Below, one piece after another: positions 8,123-18,520 of a stretch of 64,000 bases of DNA. The notes beneath the pieces were generated by a model. It was not told where the DNA came from. It saw only the letters and a list, made by a program, of their open reading frames with translations, and did no database searches. Origin of the DNA: Janibacter endophyticus (GTDB lineage: Bacteria > Actinomycetota > Actinomycetes > Actinomycetales > Dermatophilaceae); the NCBI RefSeq assembly GCF_016888335.1, contig NZ_JAFEJG010000004.1:1550001-1614000 (forward strand), written 5' to 3'. Each line of letters begins with the position of its first letter. Within the stretch, counting starts at the first letter, position 1. Made by a program: the position numbers and the translations under genes.

Positions 8123-9603
8123 CGGTTCTCCCGGGTGAGGTCGATGATCGCGTCGACGTCGGCGTGCCTCTCGAGGGCATCGGCGAGGATGTCGATCATG
8201 CCTTCCCGTCGAGCGGCGAAGGGGGCGGCCCTCGCCACCGCGGTCCACCGCGCCCCCGTCGTCGCGGCCACGTCAGCGAGCAGCGCACGGCGGTAGTCGT
8301 CGCACTCGAGGGTGCCGTGCCAGATCGAGCCGCGGACCTCCCCGACGGCATGCCCGCCGGGGAAGTCCTCGCCGCCGCTCGGGGCCACGACGCCGTGGTG
8401 GATCTCGTACCCCTCGACGGGGTGGCCACGCCAGGTCCCGCTCGGTCGGGCGAGCACCTTGTCCTCGTGGAAGACGACGCGACCGGGCAGCAGGCCGAGG
8501 CCCGCAACCGTTGTGGGAGAGGCGGACTCGCTCCCTTCGGCCGCGTCACCCTCGACCCCCTCGTCGACGATCTGGTCGAGGAGCATCTGGTAGCCACCGC
8601 AGATCCCGAGGACCGGCGCCCCGCGGGACGCCCGGTCGATGACGACGTCGGCCAGACCGGTGCGGCGCAGCCAGGCGAGGTCGGAGGTCGTGGCACGGGA
8701 CCCGGGGAGGACCACGAGGTCGGCCTCGCGCACCGCGTCGGCGTCGACCGTGACCCGCACGTCGACGCCAGGCTCGGCCGCGAGGGCGTCGACGTCGGTG
8801 CCGTTGGAGGTGCGGGGCAGCCGGACCACCGCGACCGACAGCCGTCGCTCGCTCGGGACCCCGTCGTCCGGGTCGCCCCACGCGCCCATCGACAGCGAGT
8901 CTTCCGAGTCGAGCCACACGTCCTGCAGCCACGGCAGCACCCCGAGCGAGGGCATGCCCGTGCGGCGGGTGATCTCGGCCAGGCCGGGCTCGAGCACCGA
9001 CGCGTCCCCGCGGAACTTGTTGATGAGGTAGGCGGCGAGCAGCGGCCGATCGGCGTCGGAGACGAGCGCCCAGGTGCCGTAGAGCGCAGCGAGCACGCCA
9101 CCCCGGTCGATATCGCCCACGAGCACCGTGGGAAGCGAGAAGCGTTGTGCCAGACCGAGGTTGACGTAGTCCCCGGCCCGCAGGTTGATCTCGGCAGGGG
9201 ACCCCGCGCCCTCGCAGACGACGACGTCGTGCTCGGCCGCGAGCTCCTCGAAGGCGGCGAAGGCGGCCTGCGCCAGGTGTGCCCGGCCGGTCGCGTACTC
9301 GCCCGCCATGAGCGTGCCGGCGGGCCGGCCGCGCACGACGACGTGCGCGCGCCGGTCGCTGCCCGGCTTGAGGAGCACGGGGTTCATCGCGGACGTCGCC
9401 TCGACCCCCGCGGCCTGGGCCTGGAGGTACTGGGCCCGACCGATCTCGGCGCCGTCGCGGCAGACCATCGAGTGGTTCGACATGTTCTGCGCCTTGTAGG
9501 GCGCGACGGATAGACCCCGCCGGGACAGCGCCCTGCACAGGCCGGTCACGACGAGGGACTTGCCCGCGTCGGAGCTCGTCCCGGTCACCAGCAGCCCGCT
9601 CAC
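8119..9603 (-). CDS. cobQ: Cobyric acid synthase CobQ
   Basis: CobQ amidates side chains b, d, e and g of adenosylcobyrinic a,c-diamide using glutamine and ATP. The N-terminal dethiobiotin-synthase-like domain begins GLLVTGTSSDAGKSLVVTGL (P-loop type) and carries YKAQNMSNHSMV. The C-terminal glutaminase domain has its nucleophile Cys in ICGGYQML (about residue 335) and the His in GYEIHHG (about residue 425). The length of 494 residues is normal. It starts at a GTG, and its stop overlaps the cobF start. An octamer copy lies near its 3' end (about 8219). Confidence 0.96.
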   Translation of the reverse strand: MSGLLVTGTSSDAGKSLVVTGLCRALSRRGLSVAPYKAQNMSNHSMVCRDGAEIGRAQYLQAQAAGVEATSAMNPVLLKPGSDRRAHVVVRGRPAGTLMAGEYATGRAHLAQAAFAAFEELAAEHDVVVCEGAGSPAEINLRAGDYVNLGLAQRFSLPTVLVGDIDRGGVLAALYGTWALVSDADRPLLAAYLINKFRGDASVLEPGLAEITRRTGMPSLGVLPWLQDVWLDSEDSLSMGAWGDPDDGVPSERRLSVAVVRLPRTSNGTDVDALAAEPGVDVRVTVDADAVREADLVVLPGSRATTSDLAWLRRTGLADVVIDRASRGAPVLGICGGYQMLLDQIVDEGVEGDAAEGSESASPTTVAGLGLLPGRVVFHEDKVLARPSGTWRGHPVEGYEIHHGVVAPSGGEDFPGGHAVGEVRGSIWHGTLECDDYRRALLADVAATTGARWTAVARAAPFAARREGMIDILADALERHADVDAIIDLTRENR

Positions 9604-9650
9604 GAGCGGTGAGTCTACGGACGAGGCGGGACCGGACTACGGTGGCCCGC

Positions 9651-10238
9651 GTGCGTGCTCCCACCGTCCACCTCGTCCGGCACGGCGAGTCAACGTGGCA
9701 CCTCCAGGGCCGGGTCCAGGGGCAGTACGCCGGGCCGGGGGAGCCGGTCCTCACGACGAAGGGGGAGGAGCAGGCCCGCGCAGCCGGCCGGCTGCTCGCG
9801 GACCGGCTCGACGAGCCCGGCTCGGCCCGCATCGTCGCGAGCGACCTGGCCCGGGCGGCAGCGAGCGCCCGGCTGATCGCTCAGGTGCTGGGGCTGGACG
9901 CCGCGGCCGTGCGGCTCGACCCGGCCTGGCGCGAGCAGCACCTCGGCTCGATGGAGGGGGAGCTCGCCGCGGGCCTCGCCTCGCGGCCGGTGCCCGACGG
10001 CGTGGACATCAGCGAGGTCGCGTGGGGGGGCGGTGAGTCGGTGCGTGCCGTCCACGCGCGCGTCGCCGCGTGGCTCACCGGGGCTCGTGAGGACAGCAGC
10101 GAGCTCGTGGTCGTCAGCCACGAGCACACGATCCGGGCCGCGCTCGCCGTCCTGCGCGGGCGCTCCTGGCGCGAGCTCGACTGGGACGAGCCGCTGCCGC
10201 CCGGCGCTGTGCTCACCATCGACCGCGCAACGAGGTAG
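9651..10238 (+). CDS. Histidine phosphatase family protein (possible alpha-ribazole phosphatase)
   Basis: This is a phosphoglycerate-mutase-like phosphatase. It has the phospho-accepting LVRHGEST near the N-terminus, an acid/base region EQHLGSMEG and the second histidine in SHEHTIRAALA. The GTG at 9651 is chosen because RHGE then lies about nine residues in, as is usual; a GTG at 9642 is an alternative. The length is 195 residues. Its position next to cobQ makes a CobC-like role (removing the 5'-phosphate of alpha-ribazole phosphate) possible, but this superfamily is broad and sequence alone does not settle the substrate. It converges on the kinase gene that follows. Confidence 0.8.
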   Translation: MRAPTVHLVRHGESTWHLQGRVQGQYAGPGEPVLTTKGEEQARAAGRLLADRLDEPGSARIVASDLARAAASARLIAQVLGLDAAAVRLDPAWREQHLGSMEGELAAGLASRPVPDGVDISEVAWGGGESVRAVHARVAAWLTGAREDSSELVVVSHEHTIRAALAVLRGRSWRELDWDEPLPPGAVLTIDRATR

Positions 10239-10280
10239 CACCGGGGGCTGCAAGCGATGGGTACCACCTCGACCACTCCG

Positions 10281-11189
10281 TCAGTCGCCGAGCGCCTTGA
10301 CGAGCGTCATCGCGAGCGACACCCGCTCCCGAGCACCAGGTCGACCGACCCGCGCGGCCCACATCGCACTCACCACCTCGCGGACGACCGACCAGTCGCG
10401 CGCTGCCTCCCACGGCGTGCCCGACTCCTCGCAGAGGACCTCCAGGCGACGCCGCACGAGATAGCGGAAGGACGACCCGCTGCCCATCTCCTCGACCCTG
10501 TTCCACAGCATCGGGGCGATCTCGAAGCCCGGGTGCCCCGCCATCGGCTTGGGGTCGATCGCCACCCAGTCGGTGCCGTCGGAGAGCACGTTCGCGTAGT
10601 GCAGGTCGGTGTGGACGAGCGTCGCGTCGCACGCGGGGTCGTCCGTGAGCGCGGTGACGAGCGCGCGGGCCCGCTCGATCATCCGCCGGGGCAGGGCGTC
10701 GCCCACCTCGCCGAGAGCGTCGGCCTGCCGGCGGGCCCAGACAGAGAGCCGGGGCGCCTGCGGGTAGGGCTCGACGTGCAGCTGTCGGTAGAGGCCGCCG
10801 ACGATCTCGCAGGCCTGCTCGTCCCACATCTGCGTGAGGTCCTCGGTCGTGAGCCGCTCGAGGAGCAGGGCCCCGCGGGCCGGGTCGGCGCGGAGCATCC
10901 GGACGGCGCCGCGACCGTCCCACCGGCGCAGGGCCAGGTGCTCGGTGGCCGCCTCGGGGTGGGGCCAGACGACCTTGAGGGCGGCGCCGTCGCGCGGCAG
11001 GTCGGGGCCCTCGACCGGGACGATGACCGCGGTCTGCCCGTGCCGGACCTCGGCGACAGCGGTGAGCCGCCACTCGGCGAGCAGGTCGGAGAGCAGCGAA
11101 GGGAGGCGGTCCAGCCAGTCGGCCCCGCTGGGTCCTCCTTCGGGTCGCCGTCCTCGGACCCGCGCGGCGAAGGCCTCCGGGACGAGCAC
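10281..11189 (-). CDS. Aminoglycoside/hydroxyurea phosphotransferase-like kinase
   Basis: This resembles the APH(6)/hydroxyurea kinase family (streptomycin 6-kinase relatives). The Brenner motif is HTDLHYANVL, followed by AIDPKPMAGHPGFEIAPMLW, which carries the metal-binding Asp and the family's PKP signature. The N-lobe has AALKVVWPHPEAATEHLAL. The protein has 302 residues from a GTG start. Many chromosomal members have no proven resistance role, so a drug-resistance function is not established here. It sits six bases behind the lipoprotein gene on the same strand and is probably cotranscribed. Confidence 0.85.
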   Translation of the reverse strand: MLVPEAFAARVRGRRPEGGPSGADWLDRLPSLLSDLLAEWRLTAVAEVRHGQTAVIVPVEGPDLPRDGAALKVVWPHPEAATEHLALRRWDGRGAVRMLRADPARGALLLERLTTEDLTQMWDEQACEIVGGLYRQLHVEPYPQAPRLSVWARRQADALGEVGDALPRRMIERARALVTALTDDPACDATLVHTDLHYANVLSDGTDWVAIDPKPMAGHPGFEIAPMLWNRVEEMGSGSSFRYLVRRRLEVLCEESGTPWEAARDWSVVREVVSAMWAARVGRPGARERVSLAMTLVKALGD

Positions 11190-11195
11190 CGGACC

Positions 11196-12053
11196 TCAGC
11201 CCTCCAGGCCCGGGAGGGCTCCGACCTCGACCTGCCAGGGGTCTCCGAGCCGCAGGGGTGCTGCCGCCCAGGCGACGACCTCGTGGGCGGCGTCCCGGTC
11301 GTCCGCCAGCGAGGTGAGCAGGGCGAGGTACCGCGCGCCCAGCGTGGCGAGCGTCTCGCGCACGAGCGTGGCCCGCTCGTCGGGGGTCGCCAGGCTCTCC
11401 TCGAGGTCGTAGCCGAGCGGGGCGGTGCTGCCGTCGTCGTCGCCGGCGACGACCTGACGGCTCAGCAGCTCCTGCAGCCCGGCGACGACGGCCTGGACCG
11501 TCGAGCGCTCGTCGCCGCCGGCCCGGGCCGTGACGACGGTGAGCGACCAGAGCGCCGCACGGGTGTCCTGGGCCGCAGACCGCGCGGGGTCGGTGACCTG
11601 CCAGGCAGTGGGGGGCTCCTTGGCCCAGAGGGTGGCCGGTCCACGCAGCACCCGGGCCACCGCGAGGCTCCCGACGAGCGGGAGCAGACCGGGCTGGCAC
11701 TCGCGCAGCGCGCCCTCGTAGACGGCGACGTCCTCGGCCTCGGTCCAGGTGGGGTCGGCCTCTCGGGCGCGCCGGATCTCGGCCTCGGGGACCTCGAGCT
11801 CGGTCAGCGCGTCGACGAGCGTCTCGACGCGCTCTCCGGCGGCACCCGGGGGCACGGAGGTCGCGTCGGTCTCCCGGCTGAGCGAGGTGACCATCGCGAG
11901 CAGCGCGGCCTCTCCGGAGATCGGCGTGCGTCGCGGCACGAGCGGGAGGTCCGGGGCGTCGTCCTCGAGCCGGACCCCGCAGCCGGTGACGGCGAGGGCG
12001 AGGCCGGCTCCGAGGAGCACGGCCCGGCGGGACGGCGAAGGGGGACGAGGCAC
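11196..12053 (-). CDS. Ferritin-like DUF4439-type lipoprotein
   Basis: The N-terminus (MPRPPSPSRRAVLLGAGLAL) has a twin-arginine-like SRR and a hydrophobic stretch ending AVTGC, a lipobox with the lipidated Cys near residue 25, so the mature protein should be anchored outside the membrane. The rest (285 residues in all) is helix-rich and acidic, with alternating E/R stretches such as ALTELEVPEAEIRRAREADP. It matches my memory of the DUF4439 ferritin-like proteins encoded beside rimP in actinomycetes, but I see no clear di-iron EExxH motif. The function is unknown. It is divergent from rimP across 111 bp. Confidence 0.7.
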   Translation of the reverse strand: MPRPPSPSRRAVLLGAGLALAVTGCGVRLEDDAPDLPLVPRRTPISGEAALLAMVTSLSRETDATSVPPGAAGERVETLVDALTELEVPEAEIRRAREADPTWTEAEDVAVYEGALRECQPGLLPLVGSLAVARVLRGPATLWAKEPPTAWQVTDPARSAAQDTRAALWSLTVVTARAGGDERSTVQAVVAGLQELLSRQVVAGDDDGSTAPLGYDLEESLATPDERATLVRETLATLGARYLALLTSLADDRDAAHEVVAWAAAPLRLGDPWQVEVGALPGLEG

Positions 12054-12164
12054 CCCGACATGCTGTCACGAGCGCGCGGCGGAGCGGGTGCGGCAGCCGT
12101 CGCGGCCGGGCTAGAGTGGCGTGCCACCCACGGCACCTCAACTGCACACGGAAGGCCCGCCACC

Positions 12165-12728
12165 ATGAGCCTGGAGCACGATCTGCGTGAGCTGGTCGCC
12201 ACCTCGCTGGGCGAGAGCGTCGTCGTCGACGAGGTCACGGTCACGCCGGCCGGCCGTCGGCGGGTCGTCCGGGTCACCGTGGAGCGCCTGCTGCCGGGCC
12301 TCGAGGGCTCCGACCCCGTGGAGCCGCTCACCCTCGACGAGGTCGCCGACGCGACGCGGGTGGTCAGCGAGAGCCTCGACGCCACCGACCTGCTCGGCTC
12401 GCAGCCGTACACGCTCGAGGTGAGCACGCCCGGTGTGTCCCGCCCGCTGACGAGCGCCGAGCACTTCCGCCGCAACGTCGGTCGGCTCGTCGACGTCGAC
12501 CTCGAGGGACAGGAGCCGGTCACCGGGCGGGTCCGTTCGGTCACCGCCCACGCCGTCGTCCTCGAGATCCCCGCCGAGCGCAAGCGTCCCGCCGAGGAGG
12601 TCGAGGTCTCCCTCGACGACGTGCGCCGTGGACGCGTGCAGGTCGAGTTCAACCGCCCCAAGGACGCCCCGGACGCGCAGGCGGCCGACGACCTGACCGC
12701 CGACCCCACCGACGAGAACGAGCAGTAG
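12165..12728 (+). CDS. rimP: Ribosome maturation factor RimP
   Basis: RimP helps 30S subunit maturation. The protein has 187 residues from the ATG at 12165, preceded by GGAAGG. Family sequence includes [12 protein letters not shown]-type [20 protein letters not shown] in the middle, an N-terminal alpha/beta domain with [11 protein letters not shown], and a C-terminal SH3-like part ending [10 protein letters not shown]. An acidic tail of about 25 residues follows. It is the first gene of the rimP-nusA-ylxR-infB operon, eight bases before nusA. Confidence 0.95.
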   Translation: MSLEHDLRELVATSLGESVVVDEVTVTPAGRRRVVRVTVERLLPGLEGSDPVEPLTLDEVADATRVVSESLDATDLLGSQPYTLEVSTPGVSRPLTSAEHFRRNVGRLVDVDLEGQEPVTGRVRSVTAHAVVLEIPAERKRPAEEVEVSLDDVRRGRVQVEFNRPKDAPDAQAADDLTADPTDENEQ

Positions 12729-12736
12729 GAGCCCCC

Positions 12737-13843
12737 ATGGACATCGACATCCACGCACTCAAGGCCATCGAGCGCGAGCGCGAGATCCCCTTCGGCGTCC
12801 TCGTCGAGGCGATCGAGGCGGCCCTGCTCGGCGCGTACCACCACACCGAGGGTGCGTACAAGCACGCTCGGGTCGAGCTCGACCGCAAGCACGGCCACGT
12901 CGTCGTGTGGGCCCGTGAGGAGCTCACCATCGAGGAGCCCGCTCCCGAGCCGGACCCCGAGGCCGAGGTCGACCCGGACGCCGAGCCGCCCCGGCCCCGC
13001 ATCCGGCGGGAGCTCGGCCCCGAGTTCGAGCACACCCCGAGCAACTTCGGCAGGGTGGCCGCGGCGACCGCGCGTCAGGTCATCGTCCAGCGCCTGCGTG
13101 ACGTCGAGGACGAGGCCGTCCTCGGAGACTTCCGGGGGCGCGAGGGCGACATCGTCGCCGGTGTCATCCAGCAGAGCCCCAACCCGCGGCACGTCACCGT
13201 CGACTTCGGCTCCGTCGAGGGCATCCTGCCCGCGGCCGAGCAGGTCCCGGGGGAGCGGTACGCCCACGGCGACCGGATCCGTACCTACGTCGTGAGCGTC
13301 CGGCGCGGGCTGCGCGGGCCAGAGATCAGCCTCTCCCGCACGCACCCCAACCTCGTGCGCAAGCTCTTCGCCCTCGAGGTCCCCGAGATCGCCGACGGCA
13401 GCGTCGAGATCGCGGCCCTGGCCCGCGAGGCGGGGCACCGGACGAAGATGGCCGTGCGCTCCAAGGTCCCCGGGCTCAACGCCAAGGGCGCCTGCATCGG
13501 CCCGATGGGCCAGCGGGTCCGCGCCGTGATGGACCACCTCCAGGGCGAGAAGATCGACATCGTCGACTTCTCCGACCAGCCGGAGGAGTTCATCGCGGCG
13601 GCGCTCTCGCCCGCCAAGGTGCAGTCGGTCACCGTGGTCGACCCCAAGCTGCGCGCCGCGCGCGTCATCGTCCCCGACTACCAGCTGAGCCTGGCGATCG
13701 GCAAGGAGGGGCAGAACGCCCGCCTCGCCGCCAAGCTCACCGGCTGGCGCATCGACATCCGGCCGGACACCGCCCCGGACGGCCCCTCGGCAGGCCCCTC
13801 GGCAGGCTCGGTCGCCGGGCCGCCCCCTGCGGGTCGTGGCTGA
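12737..13843 (+). CDS. nusA: Transcription termination/antitermination factor NusA
   Basis: NusA binds RNA polymerase and nascent RNA to control pausing, termination and antitermination. The 368-residue protein starts at the ATG at 12737 behind AGGAGCC. Domains are the N-terminal polymerase-binding part ([17 protein letters not shown]), an S1 domain around residues 130-205 ([10 protein letters not shown]...[11 protein letters not shown]), then two KH domains with GxxG loops IGPMGQR (about 255) and IGKEGQ (about 322). The C-terminal acidic repeats of the E. coli protein are missing, as is normal in actinomycetes. Its end overlaps the ylxR start by eight bases. Confidence 0.97.
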   Translation: MDIDIHALKAIEREREIPFGVLVEAIEAALLGAYHHTEGAYKHARVELDRKHGHVVVWAREELTIEEPAPEPDPEAEVDPDAEPPRPRIRRELGPEFEHTPSNFGRVAAATARQVIVQRLRDVEDEAVLGDFRGREGDIVAGVIQQSPNPRHVTVDFGSVEGILPAAEQVPGERYAHGDRIRTYVVSVRRGLRGPEISLSRTHPNLVRKLFALEVPEIADGSVEIAALAREAGHRTKMAVRSKVPGLNAKGACIGPMGQRVRAVMDHLQGEKIDIVDFSDQPEEFIAAALSPAKVQSVTVVDPKLRAARVIVPDYQLSLAIGKEGQNARLAAKLTGWRIDIRPDTAPDGPSAGPSAGSVAGPPPAGRG

Positions 13844-14246
13844 CGCCACGGGGGGACGCGCTAGACTGGCGGGGATCGACCGGACTGGACTCCGGGCGTC
13901 GGCGTCAGAGGCGGGTCCCCAGCGGACCTGCATCGGGTGCCGTCGGACGGATAGCCGGTCGGTCCTGCTGCGAGTGGTCGCGGAGCCGCGCGGCGACGGC
14001 AACCCTGTCGTCGTCCCGGATCCACGGCGACGGCTGCCGGGCCGTGGTGCATGGATCCACCCCGACACCGTCTGTCTCGACCTCGCCGTCCGCCGCCGGG
14101 CCTTCGCCCGGGCGTTGCGCGCTCCTGTGGAGGGTGTCGACGCGCTGCGGGCGTGGGTCGACGAGCACTCGCAGGTCACACCACCGTCCCAGAAGACCGA
14201 GAGCGGGTTTGACGCTGATGAGCACCCGATGAGTACTCAGCGATGA
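13836..14246 (+). CDS. ylxR: YlxR-family RNA-binding protein (DUF448)
   Basis: Small basic protein encoded between nusA and infB in most Gram-positive bacteria; proposed to bind RNA or act as a nucleoid/RNase P partner. Family motifs are [20 protein letters not shown] and [12 protein letters not shown]. The only in-frame start is the GTG at 13836 (136 residues), which adds about 28 residues before the usual family start and overlaps nusA by eight bases. The tail (about 30 residues) is not conserved. Confidence 0.88.
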   Translation: MADATGGRARLAGIDRTGLRASASEAGPQRTCIGCRRTDSRSVLLRVVAEPRGDGNPVVVPDPRRRLPGRGAWIHPDTVCLDLAVRRRAFARALRAPVEGVDALRAWVDEHSQVTPPSQKTESGFDADEHPMSTQR

Positions 14247-14309
14247 GCATCCCCCTGCACTAACGACGGTTCGCGCCTTCTCTTGACGCGGACCAGGAGA
14301 AGGAGAAAC

Positions 14310-17195
14310 GTGGCTAAGGTCCGTGTCCACGAGCTCGCCAAGGAGCTCGGCGTGTCCAGCAAGACGCTGCTCACGCACCTCAAGGAGATGGGGGAGTTCG
14401 TCAAGTCGGCGAGCTCGACCATCGAGGCCCCGGTCGTGCGCCGGGTCCAGGAGAACCCCCCGGTCCCCGAGGCCGGCGCCAAGAAGGCGGCTGCGAAGAA
14501 GGCGGCCCCCACGGCGCCCAAGGAGCCCACGGCAGCGACCCCGGGTCCCCGACCCGGTCCGGCCGCGCCGGCTGCTCCCGCCAAGCCCGCTGCCGAGGCC
14601 CCCGCCGCCCCGGCAGAGAAGCCGGCAGCCAAGCCCGCCCCCGCGGCCCCCGCACCCGCGGCTCCCGCCCCGGCAGCACCTGCTCCGGCGGCCAAGGCCG
14701 CCGAGGCTCCGGCTGCGCCGGCGGCCCCGTCCGCGCCCGAGACCCCGGCCCGCCCCGAGGGCGGCCCCACCCCCGGTCCTCGTCCCGCGGCCCGTCCCGA
14801 GCGCCCCGAGGGCGGTGCCCCCCGACCGGGTGCCCGTCCCGGTGCCGCACCGCGTCCGGCCGGCCGCCCCGGTGGCGCCCCGCGTCCCGGCAACAACCCC
14901 TTCGCCCCGTCCCAGGGCATGGGCACCCGACGTGAGGGTGGCGGCGGCGCCGGCGGCCCGCGTCCGGGCAACAACCCCTTCGCCACCTCGCAGGGCATGC
15001 CTCGTCCCGGCCAGCGGCCGGCCCGTCCCGGGGCCCCTGCGGGCGCCGGTGGCGCCGGCGGTCCTCGCCCCGGCGGCCCGCGCCCCGGCGCGCCGACGCC
15101 CGGCATGATGCCGTCGTCCAGCTCCGTCGCCCGTCCCGGTGAGCGTCCCCGCGGCGGTCCCGGCCGTGGCGGCCCGGGTGGCCGTCCCGGTGGCGCTCCC
15201 GGTGCCGGTCGTGGCCCCGGCGGTCCCGGCGGCTACCGCGGTGGTCCCGGCGGCCGTGGCGGCACCCAGGGTGCCTTCGGTCGCGGTGGCGGTCGCAACA
15301 AGCAGCGCAAGAGCCGTCGCGCGAAGCGGCAGGAGTTCGAGCAGATGCAGGCGCCGTCGATCGGCGGCGTCATCGTCCCCCGGGGCGACGGCTCGACGAT
15401 CGTGCGTGTGCGTCAGGGTGCGTCCCTGACCGACTTCGCCGACAAGATCAACGCCAACCCGGCATCGCTGGTCACCGTGCTCTTCAACCTCGGTGAGATG
15501 GCGACGGCGACCCAGTCGCTCGACGAGGAGACCTTCCAGCTCCTCGGCGCCGAGCTCGGCTATGACATCCAGATCGTCTCGCCGGAGGAGGAGGAGCGCG
15601 AGCTCTTCGACTCCTTCAACATCGACCTGGAGACGGGCATCGCGGGCGAGGACGACGACGACCTCACCCCGCGTCCGCCGGTCGTCACGGTCATGGGTCA
15701 CGTCGACCACGGCAAGACGCGTCTCCTCGACGCCATCCGCAACGCGAACGTCGGCGGGGGCGAGGAGGGTGGCATCACCCAGCACATCGGCGCCTACCAG
15801 ATCCACCGTGAGCACGAGGGCATCGACCGTGCGATGACCTTCATCGACACCCCGGGTCACGAGGCGTTCACCGCCATGCGTGCCCGTGGTGCCAAGGTCA
15901 CCGACATCGCGATCCTGGTCGTCGCGGCCGATGACGGCGTCATGCCGCAGACCATCGAGGCGCTCAACCACGCCCAGGCCGCGGACGTGCCGATCGTCGT
16001 CGCGGTCAACAAGATCGACGTCGAGGGGGCCGACCCGGCCAAGGTCCGCGGTCAGCTCACCGAGTACAACCTCATCGCCGAGGAGTACGGCGGCGACACG
16101 ATGTTCGTCGACGTCTCGGCCAAGCAGGGTCTGCACATCGACGACCTGCTCGAGGCGGTCCTGCTCACCGCGGACGCCGCGCTCGACATGCGCGCCAACC
16201 CCGACCGGGACGCCCGTGGTGTCGCGATCGAGGCCAACCTCGACAAGGGGCGCGGTGCCACCGCGACCGTCCTCGTCCAGGCCGGCACGCTCAAGGTCGG
16301 CGACGCGATCGTCACCGGCAGCGCCTTCGGCCGTGTGCGCGCCATGCTCGACGAGCACGGCAACACCGTCGACGAGGCGGGTCCGTCCCGCCCGGTCCAG
16401 GTGCTCGGCCTGTCCTCCGTCCCGCGCGCCGGCGACACCTTCGTCGTCGCTCCGGACGACCGCACCGCCCGGCAGATCGCCGAGAAGCGGGAGGCCGCCG
16501 ACCGTCAGGCCAGCCTGGCCAAGGCGCGCAAGCGGATCAGCCTCGAGGACCTCGACAAGGTCATCGCCGCCGGCAAGATCGACACGCTCAACCTCATCCT
16601 CAAGGGCGATGTGTCCGGTTCTGTCGAGGCGCTCGAGGACGCGCTCCTGCAGATCGACGTCGGCGACGACGTAGACCTGCGGATCATCGACCGTGGCGTC
16701 GGCGCGATCACGCTGAACAACATCAACCTCGCGATGGCCTCCGACGCGATCATCATCGGCTTCAACGTGCGGGCCGAGGGTCAGAACGCCGAGGTCGCCG
16801 AGCGCGAGGGCGTCGAGATCCGGTACTACTCGGTCATCTACCAGGCGATCGAGGAGATCGAGCAGGCGCTCAAGGGCATGCTCAAGCCGGAGTTCGAGGA
16901 GGTCGAGCTCGGCACCGCCGAGATCCGCGAGGTCTTCCGCTCGAGCAAGTTCGGCAACATCGCCGGATCGATCGTCCGCAGCGGCGAGATCAAGCGTGGC
17001 ACCAAGGCGCGGATCACCCGCAACGGTGTCGTCATCACCGAGAGCGTCGAGGTCGCCGGCCTCCGTCGCTTCAAGGACGACGTCACCGAGGTCCGCGAGG
17101 GCTTCGAGTGCGGTATCAACCTCGGGTCGTTCAACGACCTGCAGGAGGGTGACCTCATCGCCACCTACGAGATGCGGGAGAAGCCGCGGGCCTGA
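14310..17195 (+). CDS. infB: Translation initiation factor IF-2
   Basis: IF-2 is the GTPase that brings initiator tRNA to the 30S subunit and promotes subunit joining. I take the GTG at 14310 ([15 protein letters not shown]) six bases or so after AAGGAG. The 961 residues contain the IF2_N helix at the start, a long Ala/Pro then Gly/Arg/Pro-rich linker (about residues 55-345), and the G domain with [12 protein letters not shown] (about 467), DTPGHE and NKID, then domains II to IV. It closes the rimP-nusA-ylxR-infB run and is followed by a strong bidirectional terminator rather than by rbfA. Confidence 0.98.
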   Translation: MAKVRVHELAKELGVSSKTLLTHLKEMGEFVKSASSTIEAPVVRRVQENPPVPEAGAKKAAAKKAAPTAPKEPTAATPGPRPGPAAPAAPAKPAAEAPAAPAEKPAAKPAPAAPAPAAPAPAAPAPAAKAAEAPAAPAAPSAPETPARPEGGPTPGPRPAARPERPEGGAPRPGARPGAAPRPAGRPGGAPRPGNNPFAPSQGMGTRREGGGGAGGPRPGNNPFATSQGMPRPGQRPARPGAPAGAGGAGGPRPGGPRPGAPTPGMMPSSSSVARPGERPRGGPGRGGPGGRPGGAPGAGRGPGGPGGYRGGPGGRGGTQGAFGRGGGRNKQRKSRRAKRQEFEQMQAPSIGGVIVPRGDGSTIVRVRQGASLTDFADKINANPASLVTVLFNLGEMATATQSLDEETFQLLGAELGYDIQIVSPEEEERELFDSFNIDLETGIAGEDDDDLTPRPPVVTVMGHVDHGKTRLLDAIRNANVGGGEEGGITQHIGAYQIHREHEGIDRAMTFIDTPGHEAFTAMRARGAKVTDIAILVVAADDGVMPQTIEALNHAQAADVPIVVAVNKIDVEGADPAKVRGQLTEYNLIAEEYGGDTMFVDVSAKQGLHIDDLLEAVLLTADAALDMRANPDRDARGVAIEANLDKGRGATATVLVQAGTLKVGDAIVTGSAFGRVRAMLDEHGNTVDEAGPSRPVQVLGLSSVPRAGDTFVVAPDDRTARQIAEKREAADRQASLAKARKRISLEDLDKVIAAGKIDTLNLILKGDVSGSVEALEDALLQIDVGDDVDLRIIDRGVGAITLNNINLAMASDAIIIGFNVRAEGQNAEVAEREGVEIRYYSVIYQAIEEIEQALKGMLKPEFEEVELGTAEIREVFRSSKFGNIAGSIVRSGEIKRGTKARITRNGVVITESVEVAGLRRFKDDVTEVREGFECGINLGSFNDLQEGDLIATYEMREKPRA

Positions 17196-17210
17196 CCCGC
17201 TCTCCCCACC

Positions 17211-17255
17211 GACGAAGGGGTGAGCCTCCCGGACCGGGAGGATCACCCCTTCGTC
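17211..17255. terminator. Bidirectional hairpin between infB and the Dyp peroxidase gene
   Basis: A near-perfect inverted repeat: GACGAAGGGGTGA / TCACCCCTTCGTC with the inner stem CCTCCCGG / CCGGGAGG around a single A. It lies 15 bases behind the infB stop and 14 before the stop of the converging gene. The arms are copies of the CGAAGGGG octamer. Confidence 0.88.
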
Positions 17256-17269
17256 GTGCCGCCGGCCGG

Positions 17270-18520
17270 TCAGCCCGCGAGGACCCGCTCGCCGAGCGAC
17301 TCGCCCTCCTGCACCCCCGGGAGGAGCGCGAAGGTCGCCGAGCCGACCGTCACCGTCCAGATGTTCAGCAGGTCCGCCTCGGCGAGCCGCCGCTGGACGG
17401 GCACGAGCTGGCGGTGGGCGTCGGCGCAGTACGCCGCGAAGAGCAGCCCGTGGGCCGAGCGCGCCGTGTCCCGCGCGGTGAGCGTCCCGACCTCGTCCCG
17501 TCCCGGGAGCTCGTAGGCGCAGGGCCGGCGCAGGAAGCGCTCCCACGGCTCACGAGGCATCGCGCGGGCCATGTGCGAGCCGGGGTCGATGACCGTGAAG
17601 CCGTGCGGGCCGCTCGCCGTGAGGTCCGGGGGTGAGCCCTCATGCCCTCCGGTCAGCGGCGCCCCGTCCGCGAGCCGCCGGCCGATCGCGTGCTCCTTGG
17701 CGACCGGGTCGAGCTCCTCCCAGGTGTCGAGGTTCATGGCGATCCGCCGCAGGACGAGGGTGCTGGCGTGCTCCCACGGCCCGCTCTCGGGACCCCGCCA
17801 CAGGAGGTCGTCGTCCGAGCCGTCGAGGGCGGGCTGCACCGTGCCGTCGATCTGGCCGAAGGCGTTGCGCGGCGCCCGCCACGTCGGCGCGCCCGGCGTG
17901 GGACGGGTCCCCGCCTGGGTCCACCGGTGCCGGACGACCGCCCCCGCGGCGCGGACGAGCGCCCGCTGGACCCGTGCGGTCGCCTCGGCGGTCGTCGCCT
18001 CGACCTGGAGGACGACGTCGCCGCCGCTCCACCGGTCCTCCAGCGCGTCGGTGGCGAAGGGGGGCAGCTCGGCCAGCCACGGGGGCGCGAGGTCGGGCCG
18101 GCCGACGTGCTCGAAGACGCTGCCGCCCAGCCCGACCGTCACCGTGAGGCGGGTGTGCTCCCGGGTCAGCTCCGGGGTGTGGTCGGCCAGGGGCGAGGCA
18201 CCCTGCGTCGCCCGGGCGAGGTCCTCGGTCCAGATGCGCAGGACCCGGCGCAGGTCCTCGAGCGTCGCGCCCGGCGTGAGGTCCAGCGCCACCCACCGGG
18301 TGTGAGCGGGCGGTGGTGTCGTGACGCCGGCCTGCCGGGGGCCGTAGAAGGGCACCGTGCCGGGGACGTCCGGGGCCGCGGTCGTCGCGCCCGCTGACGA
18401 GCCGCCCGCGGACGAGGCGGCCCCGGTGAGGGCGGCCGCCGAGCCGGCCAGCGCGGCGCCGAGGCCGCTGCCGAGGAGGGCCCGGCGCCGCGGTCCGAGC
18501 CCCTCGGTCGTCGGGCTCAC
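17270..18520 (-). CDS. Dyp-type (EfeB/DypB-like) peroxidase with Tat signal
   Basis: Heme peroxidase of the dye-decolorizing family, exported folded by the Tat path: the N-terminus carries GPRRRALLGSGLGAALAG with the twin arginines. The GxxDG motif is FGQIDGT (about residue 225), with the distal Asp. The proximal heme His is probably in DPGSHMARA (about 320), where the family usually has a His-Ile/Met-Arg-Arg-Ala sequence. The length is 416 residues. It starts at a GTG that overlaps the PCu(A)C stop (GTGA), so the two exported proteins are coexpressed. The family removes peroxides and some members handle heme iron; which applies here is not clear. Confidence 0.9.
   Translation of the reverse strand: MSPTTEGLGPRRRALLGSGLGAALAGSAAALTGAASSAGGSSAGATTAAPDVPGTVPFYGPRQAGVTTPPPAHTRWVALDLTPGATLEDLRRVLRIWTEDLARATQGASPLADHTPELTREHTRLTVTVGLGGSVFEHVGRPDLAPPWLAELPPFATDALEDRWSGGDVVLQVEATTAEATARVQRALVRAAGAVVRHRWTQAGTRPTPGAPTWRAPRNAFGQIDGTVQPALDGSDDDLLWRGPESGPWEHASTLVLRRIAMNLDTWEELDPVAKEHAIGRRLADGAPLTGGHEGSPPDLTASGPHGFTVIDPGSHMARAMPREPWERFLRRPCAYELPGRDEVGTLTARDTARSAHGLLFAAYCADAHRQLVPVQRRLAEADLLNIWTVTVGSATFALLPGVQEGESLGERVLAG

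Noticed and set aside
10281-11189. A working streptomycin-resistance gene
   Set aside because: The kinase motifs are clear, but chromosomal relatives often have other or unknown substrates; resistance cannot be claimed from sequence.
14460-15310. Repeat-rich Ala/Pro/Gly tract
   Set aside because: Normal variable linker of actinomycete IF-2, not a mobile or tandem-repeat element.
13905-17546. Open minus-strand frame over infB
   Set aside because: Antisense to infB; its Gly/Arg/Thr/Ala repeats mirror the IF-2 linker.
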